NCBI GenBank assembly: GCA_041879295.1
Contig: CP047152.1
Span: 3,477,501 to 3,541,500, forward strand
Reading direction: 5' to 3'
Source: Pseudomonas putida
Lineage (GTDB): Bacteria > Pseudomonadota > Gammaproteobacteria > Pseudomonadales > Pseudomonadaceae
Length of the DNA stretch: 64,000 bases
The position numbers and the translations under genes were made by a program. The notes under the pieces are model-generated. The model made no database searches, was not told the DNA's origin, and worked only from the letters and a program-made list of their open reading frames with translations. Within the stretch, counting starts at the first letter, position 1; each line of letters opens with the position of its first letter. Shown here piece by piece: positions 44,080-52,972 of this stretch.

Positions 44080-45237
44080 ATGCACAACAATAACAACACC
44101 TTGCTTCTGCGTGCCGCGTTGATCTACATCGCCGCCACGGCGCTGATCATCATTGGCGTACAACCCATCTTCATCGGCCTGCTGGCCGAGCGGTTGCATC
44201 TGGACCTGAGCCAACAGGGCTGGGTACTTTCCAGTGAAATGAGCGGAACCCTGCTCGGTTGCCTGCTGCTGTCGATACCCAGGCGTCACCCGAGTGGCCG
44301 TGGGCTGTACCTGGCGGCAGCCTTTGCAGCGCTGATGTTGAACGTCCTCAGCGCTACGCTGGACACTTTGACGACGTTGATTCTGTGCCGTTTTGCCTGT
44401 GGTATCGCTGCAGGTCTGCTGTATGCCGGGTCGATCAGCGGGCTCGGCCGGCTGCCGGGCCAGGATCGCTCGTACGGCCTGTCGCTGCTGATTCAAACCG
44501 CTGTCTTTGCCCTGTACGCGACGTGCCTGCCACAACTGGCAGAGCAGTTCGGTCACCGCACGGCGATTGCATCACTGGGTTTCTGGTTCGTGCTGATCGC
44601 TATGGCTGCGTTGTTCATTCCGGTACGGCTGCAGCATGCAACACCCGTGCGCCTGGCGCAGCCAGGCGGTGGCTCGGCGATTATCGGGCACTACGCCCTG
44701 CTGGGGATGCTGTGCCTGCAGCTGGCCATCTATTCGTTGTGGGGGTTTGTCGAACAGTTGGCGCGCGAACGCGGCATAGACGCGGTGGATGTGGGCTGGG
44801 CGTTCGGGCTGGGAATACTGGGTGGCTTGCCTGGCGGTGCCCTGCCCAGCCTGCTGGGTGCACGGGTGAGCCGTGGCCCTATGATCGGCCTGGGCTCGCT
44901 GGTAGTGCTGGTGTCAATCACCCTGCTGGCGCGCTATACGCATGATGCCGATCAGCTGTGCATGGCACTGTTTCTGATGAACTTCGGCTGGGTGCTGGCG
45001 CTAACCTACTACATGGGGGCAATTGCCACCAATGACCCACGCGGCACGTTAACGCCCTGGGTCAGTGCGCTGCAACTGGGGGCCGCGGCGGCAGCGCCGG
45101 CGTTAGTGGCCTTGCAGCAACAGAGTGCCGGGCGGGAAATGATCTTTGCCAGTGCAGGGACGGCGGTGGTGTTGGGGTGTGCGCTGAAGTGCGTGGCCGG
45201 CGTGGTTCATCGGCGGGCAGTTCGTGAAGCTGGTTGA
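44080..45237 (+). CDS. MFS transporter linked to the amidohydrolase
   Basis: A 385-residue transporter with about twelve hydrophobic segments, starting LLLRAALIYIAATALIIIG. It lacks the strong GRLGD-type loop motif, so its subfamily is unclear. It begins 14 bp after the amidohydrolase stop, which implies co-transcription and either uptake of the amidohydrolase substrate or export of its product. The last ~16 codons overlap, in another frame, a short stretch that looks like the tail of a different protein. Confidence 0.78.
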   Translation: MHNNNNTLLLRAALIYIAATALIIIGVQPIFIGLLAERLHLDLSQQGWVLSSEMSGTLLGCLLLSIPRRHPSGRGLYLAAAFAALMLNVLSATLDTLTTLILCRFACGIAAGLLYAGSISGLGRLPGQDRSYGLSLLIQTAVFALYATCLPQLAEQFGHRTAIASLGFWFVLIAMAALFIPVRLQHATPVRLAQPGGGSAIIGHYALLGMLCLQLAIYSLWGFVEQLARERGIDAVDVGWAFGLGILGGLPGGALPSLLGARVSRGPMIGLGSLVVLVSITLLARYTHDADQLCMALFLMNFGWVLALTYYMGAIATNDPRGTLTPWVSALQLGAAAAAPALVALQQQSAGREMIFASAGTAVVLGCALKCVAGVVHRRAVREAG

Positions 45238-45286
45238 TGGGGCGCATGAGCCGGTGATGGTGTGCAACGACTGCAGCCTGATCTGA
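45188..45286 (+). pseudogene. Possible 3' remnant of an unidentified gene overlapping the MFS stop
   Basis: A 32-codon open stretch, in a different frame from the MFS gene, ends FIGGQFVKLVDGAHEPVMV then CNDC and a stop. Composition, a Cys-x-x-Cys pair and the hydrophobic-polar alternation look protein-like. No start codon or upstream part exists. I cannot name the family, and it may be chance. Confidence 0.25.
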
Positions 45287-45347
45287 CACCGATACCGCCA
45301 GTTAGGTTATCTTCGACGCTTCACTGTACCGCCCGGGCCAGACCACC

Positions 45348-46343
45348 ATGCGCATTGTCATTCCCGACGACTACCAGGATGTAATCCGTACGCTCGATTG
45401 CTTCGGCAAGCTGAGCGGGCATGCTGTCAGCGTCCTTCATGAGCACGCACCTGCCACGCTGGAACAACTTGCAGCACGCTTTGCCGATGCCGACGCCCTG
45501 GTACTCACCCGTGAACGCACACGCATCGACGCCGCCTTGCTCGACCGCCTGCCCAACCTCAAGCTGATCAGCCAGACCGGCAAGGTGTCCAGCCACCTCG
45601 ACCTGGCTGCCTGCACCGCGCGCGGCATTGCCGTGACCGAGGGGCGGGGATCGCCGGTAGCGCCTGCCGAACTGGCCTGGGCGCTGATCCTCAATGCCCG
45701 CCGGCAACTGGTGCCGGCCATTGATGCCTTCCGCCAAGGTCAATGGCAGGTCAACCTGGGTCAGGCGCTGGCCGGGCAGACGCTGGGCATCTGGGGCTAT
45801 GGCAAGATCGGCCAGCGCCTGGCGCGTTATGCGCAGGCCTTCGACATGCCCGTGCTGGTGTGGGGCAGCGACAGCAGCCGCGCCGCAGCCAAAGCCGATG
45901 GCCACTCTGCTGCCGCCTCGCGCGAGGCGTTTTTTGCCGAGGCGGATATTGTCAGCCTGAACCTGCGCCTTTCGGATCAGACACGCCATGGGGTGACCTT
46001 CGACGACCTGTCCCACATGAAGCCCGACGCCTTGCTGGTGAACGTCAGCCGCGCGGAACTGATTGCACCAGGCGCATTACTGCAGGCATTGGATGCCGGG
46101 CGGCCGGGCTACGCGGCGGTGGATGTTTATGAGGAAGAGCCGTTACTCGACCCGGCCCATCCCCTGCTGCGCCACCCACGTGTACTCAGCACGCCCCACT
46201 TGGGGTATGTGGAGAAGAACGGCTACGAGCTGTACTTCGGTGACGCCTTCGACAATGTGCTGGCGTTTTTCGAAGGGGTGCCGAAGAACGTCGCCAACCC
46301 GCAAGCTTTGGCACTTCAACGCTTGAACCCAGTGCAGCCTTGA
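45348..46343 (+). CDS. D-2-hydroxyacid dehydrogenase family protein
   Basis: A 331-residue NAD(P)-dependent dehydrogenase of the PGDH/formate-dehydrogenase fold. The Rossmann motif is LGIWGYGKIGQRLARY. The catalytic Arg lies in LVNVSRAELI (where SerA-like enzymes have NxxRG), Glu in VDVYEEEPL and His in LSTPHLGYVE, so the Arg-Glu-His triad is complete. It reduces 2-keto acids or oxidises 2-hydroxyacids; the substrate is unknown. The tail differs from SerA (no ACT domain). It stands alone. Confidence 0.85.
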   Translation: MRIVIPDDYQDVIRTLDCFGKLSGHAVSVLHEHAPATLEQLAARFADADALVLTRERTRIDAALLDRLPNLKLISQTGKVSSHLDLAACTARGIAVTEGRGSPVAPAELAWALILNARRQLVPAIDAFRQGQWQVNLGQALAGQTLGIWGYGKIGQRLARYAQAFDMPVLVWGSDSSRAAAKADGHSAAASREAFFAEADIVSLNLRLSDQTRHGVTFDDLSHMKPDALLVNVSRAELIAPGALLQALDAGRPGYAAVDVYEEEPLLDPAHPLLRHPRVLSTPHLGYVEKNGYELYFGDAFDNVLAFFEGVPKNVANPQALALQRLNPVQP

Positions 46344-46350
46344 GGTTGCA

Positions 46351-46836
46351 CTACCCAAGCAGGTGCAGCCCCAGCGTAAACACAGCCACGGCCAAGGCGA
46401 CCAACGACACTCCATGACGTTCCAGATACGCTGACCAACCGGGCGCTGACTGCGACGCGCATCCACATTGGTGCTTGGCCAGGCCGGTCAACCGCGTCTC
46501 CACACTGTCCATGCGGTCTGCCTGGGCGCTGGTTGCCAGTACGAGCTTCTTCAGCGCCGTGGTCACCGTGATGGACAGCTCCTCCCGAGCCTGGTTGCTG
46601 GCGGCCAGTTGCTGCTGGCACTGCTCAAGGCTCTTGCGGATCGCCCCTTCTTTCTGCACGCGGGCCAGGGTACTTGCCACCAGCTTTTTGTTCAGCGCCT
46701 CGATACTGGCCTGCAGTGCTTCGTGTTCGGTGGCCCGCAGGGTCGAAGCGTCCGCCTCAAGGTGGGGCTCGTGCATCCTGTTCCCACTCGCCTCGGCAAG
46801 CGGAGTCAGGGTGCCGTGTTCATGTAGCTGGTTCAT
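46351..46836 (-). CDS. Coiled-coil protein with C-terminal membrane anchor
   Basis: A protein of about 161 residues. Residues ~35-115 are Gln/Ala/Leu/Lys-rich with heptad-like spacing, predicting a coiled coil. The final ~20 residues (VSLVALAVAVFTLGLHLLG) form one membrane helix ending at the C-terminus, a tail-anchored layout. A Cys-x-Cys pair precedes the helix. I recognise no family. Convergent with the dehydrogenase gene, 8 bp apart. Of two adjacent ATGs the second (46836) is used; neither has a strong Shine-Dalgarno. Confidence 0.65.
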   Translation of the reverse strand: MNQLHEHGTLTPLAEASGNRMHEPHLEADASTLRATEHEALQASIEALNKKLVASTLARVQKEGAIRKSLEQCQQQLAASNQAREELSITVTTALKKLVLATSAQADRMDSVETRLTGLAKHQCGCASQSAPGWSAYLERHGVSLVALAVAVFTLGLHLLG

Positions 46837-46978
46837 CAATCACTATCCGGATACTGCGGTAAGGGGCGAGAAGCTATCAAATTGACATCATCGGATCCAC
46901 TGATGAGTCGCGCAATTCGCGGCTTTCGTCAGAACGTGCGCGTACACTTGCCTTCATGCCACTCGCAGGAGCCGCTTC

Positions 46979-47974
46979 ATGCCCTACCCCATTGAAGAAA
47001 AACTGGTCATCGGCGTTGCCTCGAGTGCGCTGTTCGACCTCTCCGTTTCCGATGACATCTACCAGACACAAGGTGTCGAGGCCTACCGCCAACATCAGGA
47101 ACAGAACCTGGACGAGCCGTTTCCCAGGGGGGTGGCGCTGCCGTTCATTCGCCGCTTCCTGAGCATCAACAAGGCATTCCCCGACCAGTTGCCGGTGGAA
47201 GTGGTGCTGCTCTCGCGCAACTCGCCGGAAACCGGCCTGCGGGTGTTCCGCTCCATCAGCCACTATCAGCTGGACATCACCCGTGCGGCATTCATGTCAG
47301 GTCGCTCGCCCTACGAGTACATCCCCGCGTTCAATGCTTCGCTGTTCCTCAGTGCCAACGAGGAAGATGTGCAAAAGGCCATCGACGCCAACTACCCTGC
47401 CGGGCGTGTGCTGCCTACGCGCATCTACGATGATGAAATCGACACCGAGCTGCGGGTGGCCTTCGACTTCGATGGCGTGATTGCCGACGACGAGGCAGAG
47501 AGTGTGTACAAGCGCAACGACAACCTGGACGACTTTCAGGAACACGAGCGCGTGCACAAGGGCACCCCGCATTCGCCGGGGCCTTTGGCAGACCTTTACC
47601 GCAAGCTCTCGCGGATACGCATGCTGGAGGACCGCAAGCTGTCCGAAGACCCGACGTACCAGCGGATCCTGCGCATTGCCATCGTCACGGCGCGCAACGC
47701 ACCTTCGCATGAGCGAGTAGTGACGACCTTGAAGGATTGGGGCGTATCGCCGGATGAGTGCTTTTTTCTAGGCGGTATGGATAAACCCAGAGTGTTGTCG
47801 ATATTGAAGCCACATGTGTTTTTCGACGACCAGCGCACGCACTTGCAATCGCCAGCGGGGAACCTGCCGATGGTGCATGTACCGTTCGGGGTGGCGAACA
47901 GGGTGCGCTCGCCTCAGGCACCAGACCCGCAGCAGGAACAACTGTCAATTTGCGAATTGTCACGCGAGCCATAA
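46979..47974 (+). CDS. 5'-Nucleotidase, cytosolic NT5C1-like
   Basis: A 331-residue HAD-like protein matching the bacterial 5'-nucleotidase family related to eukaryotic cytosolic 5'-nucleotidase 1. The nucleophile motif is VAFDFDGVIADDEAE (Asp-Phe-Asp), motif II Thr lies in AIVTARNAP, and the acidic motif IV is HVFFDDQRTH. It should dephosphorylate nucleoside monophosphates in the cytoplasm. The ATG follows AGGAGC. No operon partner is evident; the metY gene starts 82 bp downstream. Confidence 0.85.
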   Translation: MPYPIEEKLVIGVASSALFDLSVSDDIYQTQGVEAYRQHQEQNLDEPFPRGVALPFIRRFLSINKAFPDQLPVEVVLLSRNSPETGLRVFRSISHYQLDITRAAFMSGRSPYEYIPAFNASLFLSANEEDVQKAIDANYPAGRVLPTRIYDDEIDTELRVAFDFDGVIADDEAESVYKRNDNLDDFQEHERVHKGTPHSPGPLADLYRKLSRIRMLEDRKLSEDPTYQRILRIAIVTARNAPSHERVVTTLKDWGVSPDECFFLGGMDKPRVLSILKPHVFFDDQRTHLQSPAGNLPMVHVPFGVANRVRSPQAPDPQQEQLSICELSREP

Positions 47975-48056
47975 ACCGCCAGAGCGACACCCTTGACCCA
48001 CGCCCGCTCGCCGCCGCATGCTCGAGCGCTTCCACCCACGCTCAAGGAACGATTGC

Positions 48057-49334
48057 ATGAAGCTGGAAACGCTTGCCATCCATGCGGGCTTCAGCCCCGA
48101 CCCGACCACCAAGGCGGTGGCCGTACCGATCTACCAGACCACCTCCTTCGCCTTCGATGACACCCAGCACGGCGCCGATCTGTTTGACCTGAAGGTTGCC
48201 GGCAACATCTACTCGCGCATCATGAACCCCACCAACGACGTGCTCGAGCAGCGCATGGCCGCCCTGGAAGGCGGGGTTGGCGCGCTGGCCGTTGCCTCGG
48301 GCATGGCGGCTATCACCTACGCCATCCAGACCGTCGCCGAAGCCGGCGACAATATCGTCTCGGTGGCCAAGCTGTACGGTGGCACCTACAACCTGCTGGC
48401 GCACACCCTGCCGCGCATGGGTATCCACACCCGCTTCGCGGCCCATGACGACATCGCCGCCCTCGAAGCGCTGATCGACGCGCGTACCAAAGCGGTATTC
48501 TGCGAGTCCATCGGCAACCCCGCCGGCAATATCGTCGATATCGCCGCGCTGGCCGAAGCTGCCCACCGCCACGGGGTACCGCTGATCGTCGACAATACCG
48601 TGGCCACCCCGGTGCTGTGCCGGCCGTTCGAGCACGGCGCCGACATCGTCGTGCACTCGCTGACCAAGTACATCGGCGGTCACGGCACCAGCATCGGCGG
48701 TATCGTCATCGACTCCGGCAAATTCCCCTGGGCCGAAAACAAGGAACGCTTCGCCCTGCTCAACACCCCCGACCCGTCCTACCACGGCGTCACCTACACC
48801 GAAGCCTTCGGGCCTGCCGCCTTCATCGGCCGCTGCCGTGTGGTGCCCTTGCGCAACACGGGCGCCGCGCTGTCGCCGTTCAATGCTTTCCTGATCCTGC
48901 AAGGCCTGGAAACCCTGGCCCTGCGCATGGAGCGCCATACCGAGAACGCGCTAAAGGTCGCCCATTACCTGCAAGCCCACGAGCAGGTGGCCTGGGTGAA
49001 GTTCGCCGGGCTGCCCGACCACCCCGAACATGAACTGGCCCAGCGCTACACCGGCGGCAAGCCGGCGTCGATCCTGTCGTTCGGTATCAAGGGTGGCCAA
49101 GCGGCTGGCGCGCGCTTCATCGACGCGTTGCAGTTGGTGGTACGCCTAGTGAACATCGGCGACGCCAAGTCACTGGCCTGCCATCCCGCTTCCACTACTC
49201 ATCGTCAGCTCAACGACGAGGAACTGGAGAAGGCCGGCGTGCCACGGGACATGGTGCGCCTGTCGATCGGCATCGAACACAGTGACGACATCATCGCCGA
49301 CCTGGCCCAGGCCTTGGAGGCCAGCCGCGGCTGA
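48057..49334 (+). CDS. metY: O-acetylhomoserine aminocarboxypropyltransferase (sulfhydrylase)
   Basis: A 425-residue Cys/Met-metabolism PLP enzyme of MetY length. The PLP lysine is in VVHSLTKYIGGHGTS, with upstream ASGMAAITYAI and IVDNTVATPVLCRP. It makes homocysteine from O-acetylhomoserine and sulfide, or methionine with methanethiol. The extension DPSYHGVTYTEAFG distinguishes MetY from MetB/MetC. The ATG at 48057 has AAGGA eight bases upstream; a longer frame from 48018 lacks support. Soluble, cytoplasmic. Confidence 0.92.
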   Translation: MKLETLAIHAGFSPDPTTKAVAVPIYQTTSFAFDDTQHGADLFDLKVAGNIYSRIMNPTNDVLEQRMAALEGGVGALAVASGMAAITYAIQTVAEAGDNIVSVAKLYGGTYNLLAHTLPRMGIHTRFAAHDDIAALEALIDARTKAVFCESIGNPAGNIVDIAALAEAAHRHGVPLIVDNTVATPVLCRPFEHGADIVVHSLTKYIGGHGTSIGGIVIDSGKFPWAENKERFALLNTPDPSYHGVTYTEAFGPAAFIGRCRVVPLRNTGAALSPFNAFLILQGLETLALRMERHTENALKVAHYLQAHEQVAWVKFAGLPDHPEHELAQRYTGGKPASILSFGIKGGQAAGARFIDALQLVVRLVNIGDAKSLACHPASTTHRQLNDEELEKAGVPRDMVRLSIGIEHSDDIIADLAQALEASRG

Positions 49335-49398
49335 TTCCTCCGCGCCCTACCCAATGTCGAAGGCGGGCGCACCTTCATCAAGCCTGGATGCACCCGCA

Positions 49399-50163
49399 AT
49401 GACCCTGTTTTACCTGAAACTCACCATCACCCCCCTGCTGATGTGGGCCATCTCCCTCGCCTCCCGGCGCTGGGGCGGCCTGCTAGGCGGTTTGCTGTCC
49501 GGCCTGCCGATCACCTCGGCGCTGGTGATGACCTTCCTGTGCCTGGAACAGGGCACGGCCTTCGCCCTGGGCGCGTTGCCCGGCGCACTGGGCGGCCTGG
49601 CGGCGGTGCAGGCCACCTACACCGTCTACCTGCTGGCCACGCGCACACTCGGCATCGCCGTGGCCGTACTGCTGGCGTTGCTGTTCTATGGCCTGGCGGC
49701 CTATGCCTTTACCCACTGGGGCAGCCTGTACCTGTCGATTGCAGTGGCGTTGGCGCTGATCGGCGTGCTGATCCGCGCCAGCAGCCGCGAGCCCAAACCT
49801 GATACCTTGGCCCGCCCCCGGCACCGGCACTGGGAAATCCCGTTGCGCATGGTATCTGCCACTTCCCTGCTGATGATCACCACCAGCCTGGCCAGTTGGC
49901 TGGGCCCGGCGACCAGTGGGATGCTGGCGCCCATTCCGGTGATTGCGTGGCCACTGGTGGTGTTCGCCCATGTGCAGGGCGGGCGAGCCGGGATGGCGGC
50001 GATGGTGCGGGGCAATGCGATCGGCGCGGTGGGAGTGATTGCGTTCTATCTGGTCTTGGCGGGGCTGCTGGAAACGTGGGGCGTTGGTGTGACCATCGGG
50101 CTGGCCATGCTGTGCGCTGTGGTGCTGACCATTGGGCTGGCCGCTGTGTTGCGGCGACGTTGA
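49399..50163 (+). CDS. Multi-pass membrane protein of unknown function (254 aa)
   Basis: A very hydrophobic 254-residue protein with about eight predicted helices and a short charged cytoplasmic loop near 134-147 (ASSREPKPDTLARPRHRH). The Gly-rich GGLLGGLLSGLPITSALV near the N-terminus and the related SGMLAPIPVIAWPL in the second half hint at two repeated halves, as in small transporters. I recognise no named family. The start ATG at 49399 lies just before the first helix. It follows metY by 64 bp on the same strand. Confidence 0.72.
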   Translation: MTLFYLKLTITPLLMWAISLASRRWGGLLGGLLSGLPITSALVMTFLCLEQGTAFALGALPGALGGLAAVQATYTVYLLATRTLGIAVAVLLALLFYGLAAYAFTHWGSLYLSIAVALALIGVLIRASSREPKPDTLARPRHRHWEIPLRMVSATSLLMITTSLASWLGPATSGMLAPIPVIAWPLVVFAHVQGGRAGMAAMVRGNAIGAVGVIAFYLVLAGLLETWGVGVTIGLAMLCAVVLTIGLAAVLRRR

Positions 50164-50173
50164 TAGCCCGTTG

Positions 50174-50190
50174 GGGCTGCTTCGCAGCCC
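50174..50190. terminator. Hairpin between convergent membrane-protein and CigR-like genes
   Basis: GGGCTGC-TTC-GCAGCCC, a 7-bp stem eleven bases after the stop of the membrane-protein gene. No T-tract follows; position between convergent genes supports a transcript end. Confidence 0.45.
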
Positions 50191-50244
50191 ATCACAGGCA
50201 GCCAGCGCCTGCAGGAACCGAGCGCACTGCTCGCACCTGCGGTC

Positions 50245-50724
50245 TTAGTCGAACGCCCCGTTCAACACCTCATAGATGATCCCGGTCGCCACGGCGACCA
50301 GAATCAGGTCTGCGCCCGCTTGCATCCACTCATACCCGTCGTAGTGAGGCAGCTGCCCCAACAGACGGCCATCCAGTTTCTTGGCGATACCAGGTGGCAG
50401 GGGCTTGCCGCGGGCCAGGTTCTTCTGAATGCCTGGAGGCAATGCCGGGCCCGGGCTCCAGTAGTTGCGGTGGCCACCGAGGATACCCAATACATCGCCA
50501 CGGTCGATGGACGGGCCGCCGTGCCAGTCATTGCCGCCGGCGCTCTGCTTGTGGCCGCCCGAATTGCCCTGGCCCTGGGCGTGCGGCGCCTGGCCCTTGC
50601 CGTGCCCCTGACCTTGGCCCTGGCCCTGGCCTTTGCCATTACCCGGGTCGGCGAGCACCGGGCCAGAGGCCAAGGCCACCGCCAATGAGGTGACAACGGC
50701 TGTCATGATTGTTGATCTGGCCAT
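50245..50724 (-). CDS. CigR-family secreted protein
   Basis: A 159-residue protein with a Sec signal peptide (SLAVALASGPVLA, cleavage near residue 25). A low-complexity Gly/Gln/Lys/His region follows (residues ~27-65). The conserved C-terminal part has LPPGIQKNLARGKPLPPGIAKKL and a hydrophobic ILVAVATGIIYEVL tail. The doubled LPPGI...K motif is the signature of the CigR/RcnB-like family; CigR was described as an anti-virulence regulator in Salmonella, and its role in Pseudomonas is unknown. Expected in the periplasm, perhaps membrane-associated. Confidence 0.78.
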   Translation of the reverse strand: MARSTIMTAVVTSLAVALASGPVLADPGNGKGQGQGQGQGHGKGQAPHAQGQGNSGGHKQSAGGNDWHGGPSIDRGDVLGILGGHRNYWSPGPALPPGIQKNLARGKPLPPGIAKKLDGRLLGQLPHYDGYEWMQAGADLILVAVATGIIYEVLNGAFD

Positions 50725-50869
50725 GTGAGCATCCTTTGCGAGAGAGGTTGCCCCACACTATAGACGGTGCGCACGCCTGCTTCACTTGCAACAGCCTCAG
50801 CAGGGAGGCTGACAAGGCAGGCACGCTTCGGCCACAATCGGTCGCCTGGTCCACGCTGGGAAGCACTGC

Positions 50870-52033
50870 ATGCTCACTACCCTCGCCATCGGCAACTACC
50901 GCTCGATCAACCACCTGGTCCTGCCGCTGGGCCAACTCAACCTGGTGACCGGTGCCAACGGCAGCGGCAAATCCAACCTGTACAAGGCGCTGCGCCTGCT
51001 GGCCGAAACCGCACAGGGCGGTGTGGTCGAAGCCCTCGCCCGTGAAGGCGGGCTGGATTCGACCTGGTGGGCCGGCCCAGAAACCAGCGCACGAATGCGG
51101 CGCGGCGAAGTGCCCATCCAAGGCCAGCATCCGAGCGAAGCCAGGCGCCTGCGCCTGGGCTTTGCCACCGAGGACCTCGGGTTTGCCATCACACTCGGCC
51201 TGCCAATTCCCCTGCCGTATCCGACCGCGTTCATGCTCGACCCCGAAATAAAGTGCGAGGCCATCTGGGGCGCTGGCGCCTATCGGCCCTCGTCCTTGCT
51301 GGTCGAGCGCAAGAACGCCTTGGTGCGGGCCCGCGAGGGCAACAGCTGGGCGGTGCTTGATCAGCATGCTGACAGCGGCGAGAGCTTCTTCAACATCGTC
51401 GGCCGGCCCCGCCAGGCACCGGAAATCGGTGACCTGCGCGCATTCATCAATAGCTGGCGGTTTTACGATCACTTCCGGATTGACCGTGATGCGCCTTGCC
51501 GTCAACCCCAACTGGGCACTCGCTCGCCGGTACTGCATCACGACGGGCGCAACCTGGCCTCGGCGTTGCAGACCATTATCGAAATTGGCGATGTGGAGGA
51601 TCTGGTGGAAGCGCTGAATGACGCGTTTCCCGGCAGCCGTCTGGAGATCAATGCGCCACCTGGCGGGCTGTTCAGTGTAAGGCTGCACCAGCACGGTCTT
51701 TTGCGCCCGCTCGAGGGTGCTGAATTGTCGGACGGCACCCTGCGTTATCTTCTGCTGATGGCCGCCCTGCTTACACCACGGCCGCCATCGCTGATGGTCT
51801 TGAACGAACCGGAAACCAGTCTGCACGCGGACCTGCTTCCGGCCTTGGCGCGGCTGATCATTCGTGCATCACGCCGTAGCCAGGTTTGGGTGGTATCGCA
51901 CAGTGCGCCATTAATCAACGCGCTGGCAGCCTGTGACGGGTGCAATGTGCTAGAGCTGGAAAAAATACAAGGGCAAACCCAGCTGCGGGGGGTTGGGTTG
52001 CTGGATGAGCCGCTGTGGCGCTGGGCTGACTGA
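50870..52033 (+). CDS. AAA-family ATPase, RecF/OLD-like
   Basis: A 387-residue ATPase. Walker A is GANGSGKSN at ~29-37, directly after an RSINHLVLPLG strand typical of RecF/SMC-like heads. The signature-like ELSDGTLRYLLLMAALL comes near 283-300, and Walker B is LMVLNEPETSLH, followed by a WVVSHSAPLI switch His. It has no coiled-coil hinge and no C-terminal TOPRIM nuclease, so it is a lone ATPase of the AAA_21 type. Such proteins occur alone in many Pseudomonas genomes and also in defence systems with a nuclease partner, which is not seen here. Confidence 0.83.
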   Translation: MLTTLAIGNYRSINHLVLPLGQLNLVTGANGSGKSNLYKALRLLAETAQGGVVEALAREGGLDSTWWAGPETSARMRRGEVPIQGQHPSEARRLRLGFATEDLGFAITLGLPIPLPYPTAFMLDPEIKCEAIWGAGAYRPSSLLVERKNALVRAREGNSWAVLDQHADSGESFFNIVGRPRQAPEIGDLRAFINSWRFYDHFRIDRDAPCRQPQLGTRSPVLHHDGRNLASALQTIIEIGDVEDLVEALNDAFPGSRLEINAPPGGLFSVRLHQHGLLRPLEGAELSDGTLRYLLLMAALLTPRPPSLMVLNEPETSLHADLLPALARLIIRASRRSQVWVVSHSAPLINALAACDGCNVLELEKIQGQTQLRGVGLLDEPLWRWAD

Positions 52034-52061
52034 ATTCAAGGACGGTATGAGCCCGGCATGA

Positions 52062-52718
52062 CTAACCGGCCCCGGTAATCTCATCCATGAACTGGGTAAG
52101 AAAGGTTTCAAGCCGGGTATGACGCTCGGCAGCAAGGCGAGCCCCTTCTTGGGTTTTAAAGCCCGAGGCGAGCTTGAGCAGTTTGGTCTGGAAGTGGTCG
52201 ATGGCATACGCCCCGTCCTGGTACGCCCTCTGCTGCGCGAAAGGATTCTCGAAGTCATAGAGCGCCGACCCCATTCGCCCGGAGACGTAAAAACACCGGG
52301 CAATACCCACCGCGCCTATGGCGTCAAGCCGGTCACTGTCCTGAAGGATGCAGGCCTCAAGTGTCAGCGGTTCGAGTCCTGCCGAGTAACTGTGTGTTTT
52401 GATCGCATGCACTACTTGCTCAACGCGCCCACTCGGCCAGCCCATCTCAGCAAGGGCTGATGCAGCCTTGTTCGCCGACAACGTCGAAGCCTGCCCACGT
52501 AACGGCGAATGCTTTTCCACTGCCACACAGTCGTGCAGCACCGTCGCCGCAAGCAAGATTTCAAGGTCGCCACCCTCTACCCGCTGGATCCGGTGCGCAT
52601 TGACCCACACGCGCTGAATATGGGCCAAGTCGTGGGAGCCATCACGCTGGTCGGACGGCAGATACTTCAGCAAGTCAGTGGCAAGAGACTGATAAGGGGC
52701 AAACGCTTCGCGGGTCAT
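52062..52718 (-). CDS. HD-domain phosphohydrolase
   Basis: A 218-residue HD-superfamily protein. The metal-binding HD site shows as DGSHDLAHIQRVWVNA, then TVLHDC, and a distal Asp in ILQDSDRLDAIGAVG, giving the H...HD...D pattern. This layout matches the YedJ/YpgQ-like group that hydrolyses nucleotides or phosphorylated metabolites. The ATG at 52718 is chosen because the 51-residue upstream extension has no conserved character and is Cys/basic-rich. It converges with the ATPase gene (28 bp apart). Confidence 0.82.
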   Translation of the reverse strand: MTREAFAPYQSLATDLLKYLPSDQRDGSHDLAHIQRVWVNAHRIQRVEGGDLEILLAATVLHDCVAVEKHSPLRGQASTLSANKAASALAEMGWPSGRVEQVVHAIKTHSYSAGLEPLTLEACILQDSDRLDAIGAVGIARCFYVSGRMGSALYDFENPFAQQRAYQDGAYAIDHFQTKLLKLASGFKTQEGARLAAERHTRLETFLTQFMDEITGAG

Positions 52719-52972
52719 CTTCGGTAGATTCCATTTCCGGTGAATGCACGGGTTCACGGGTGCCGTCCGGACGCTGCCTTGGGCAAGTACCGAGAGCCTG
52801 CATGTCGGTTTCAAAGCCTGTACAGCACTGGCAGGAGCAGCCTTGTGCTGCAATGAGGATGTTACTGCCAAAGTAATTCCTCAGTCCTATCAGCACCTTG
52901 CTACTAAGTATTTCCGTCAACAACACGTTTGTTACTGGGAGCACTTGTATTCGATCAGCAAGGAGTCAATGG

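Noticed and set aside
50870..52718. Anti-phage system made of an OLD-like ATPase and an HD hydrolase
   Set aside because: The genes are convergent, not an operon; the ATPase has no nuclease partner, and the HD protein resembles housekeeping relatives. Context is not defence-like.
52719..52972. Fur box upstream of the TonB receptor
   Set aside because: I found no stretch with an acceptable match to the 19-bp Fur consensus by eye.
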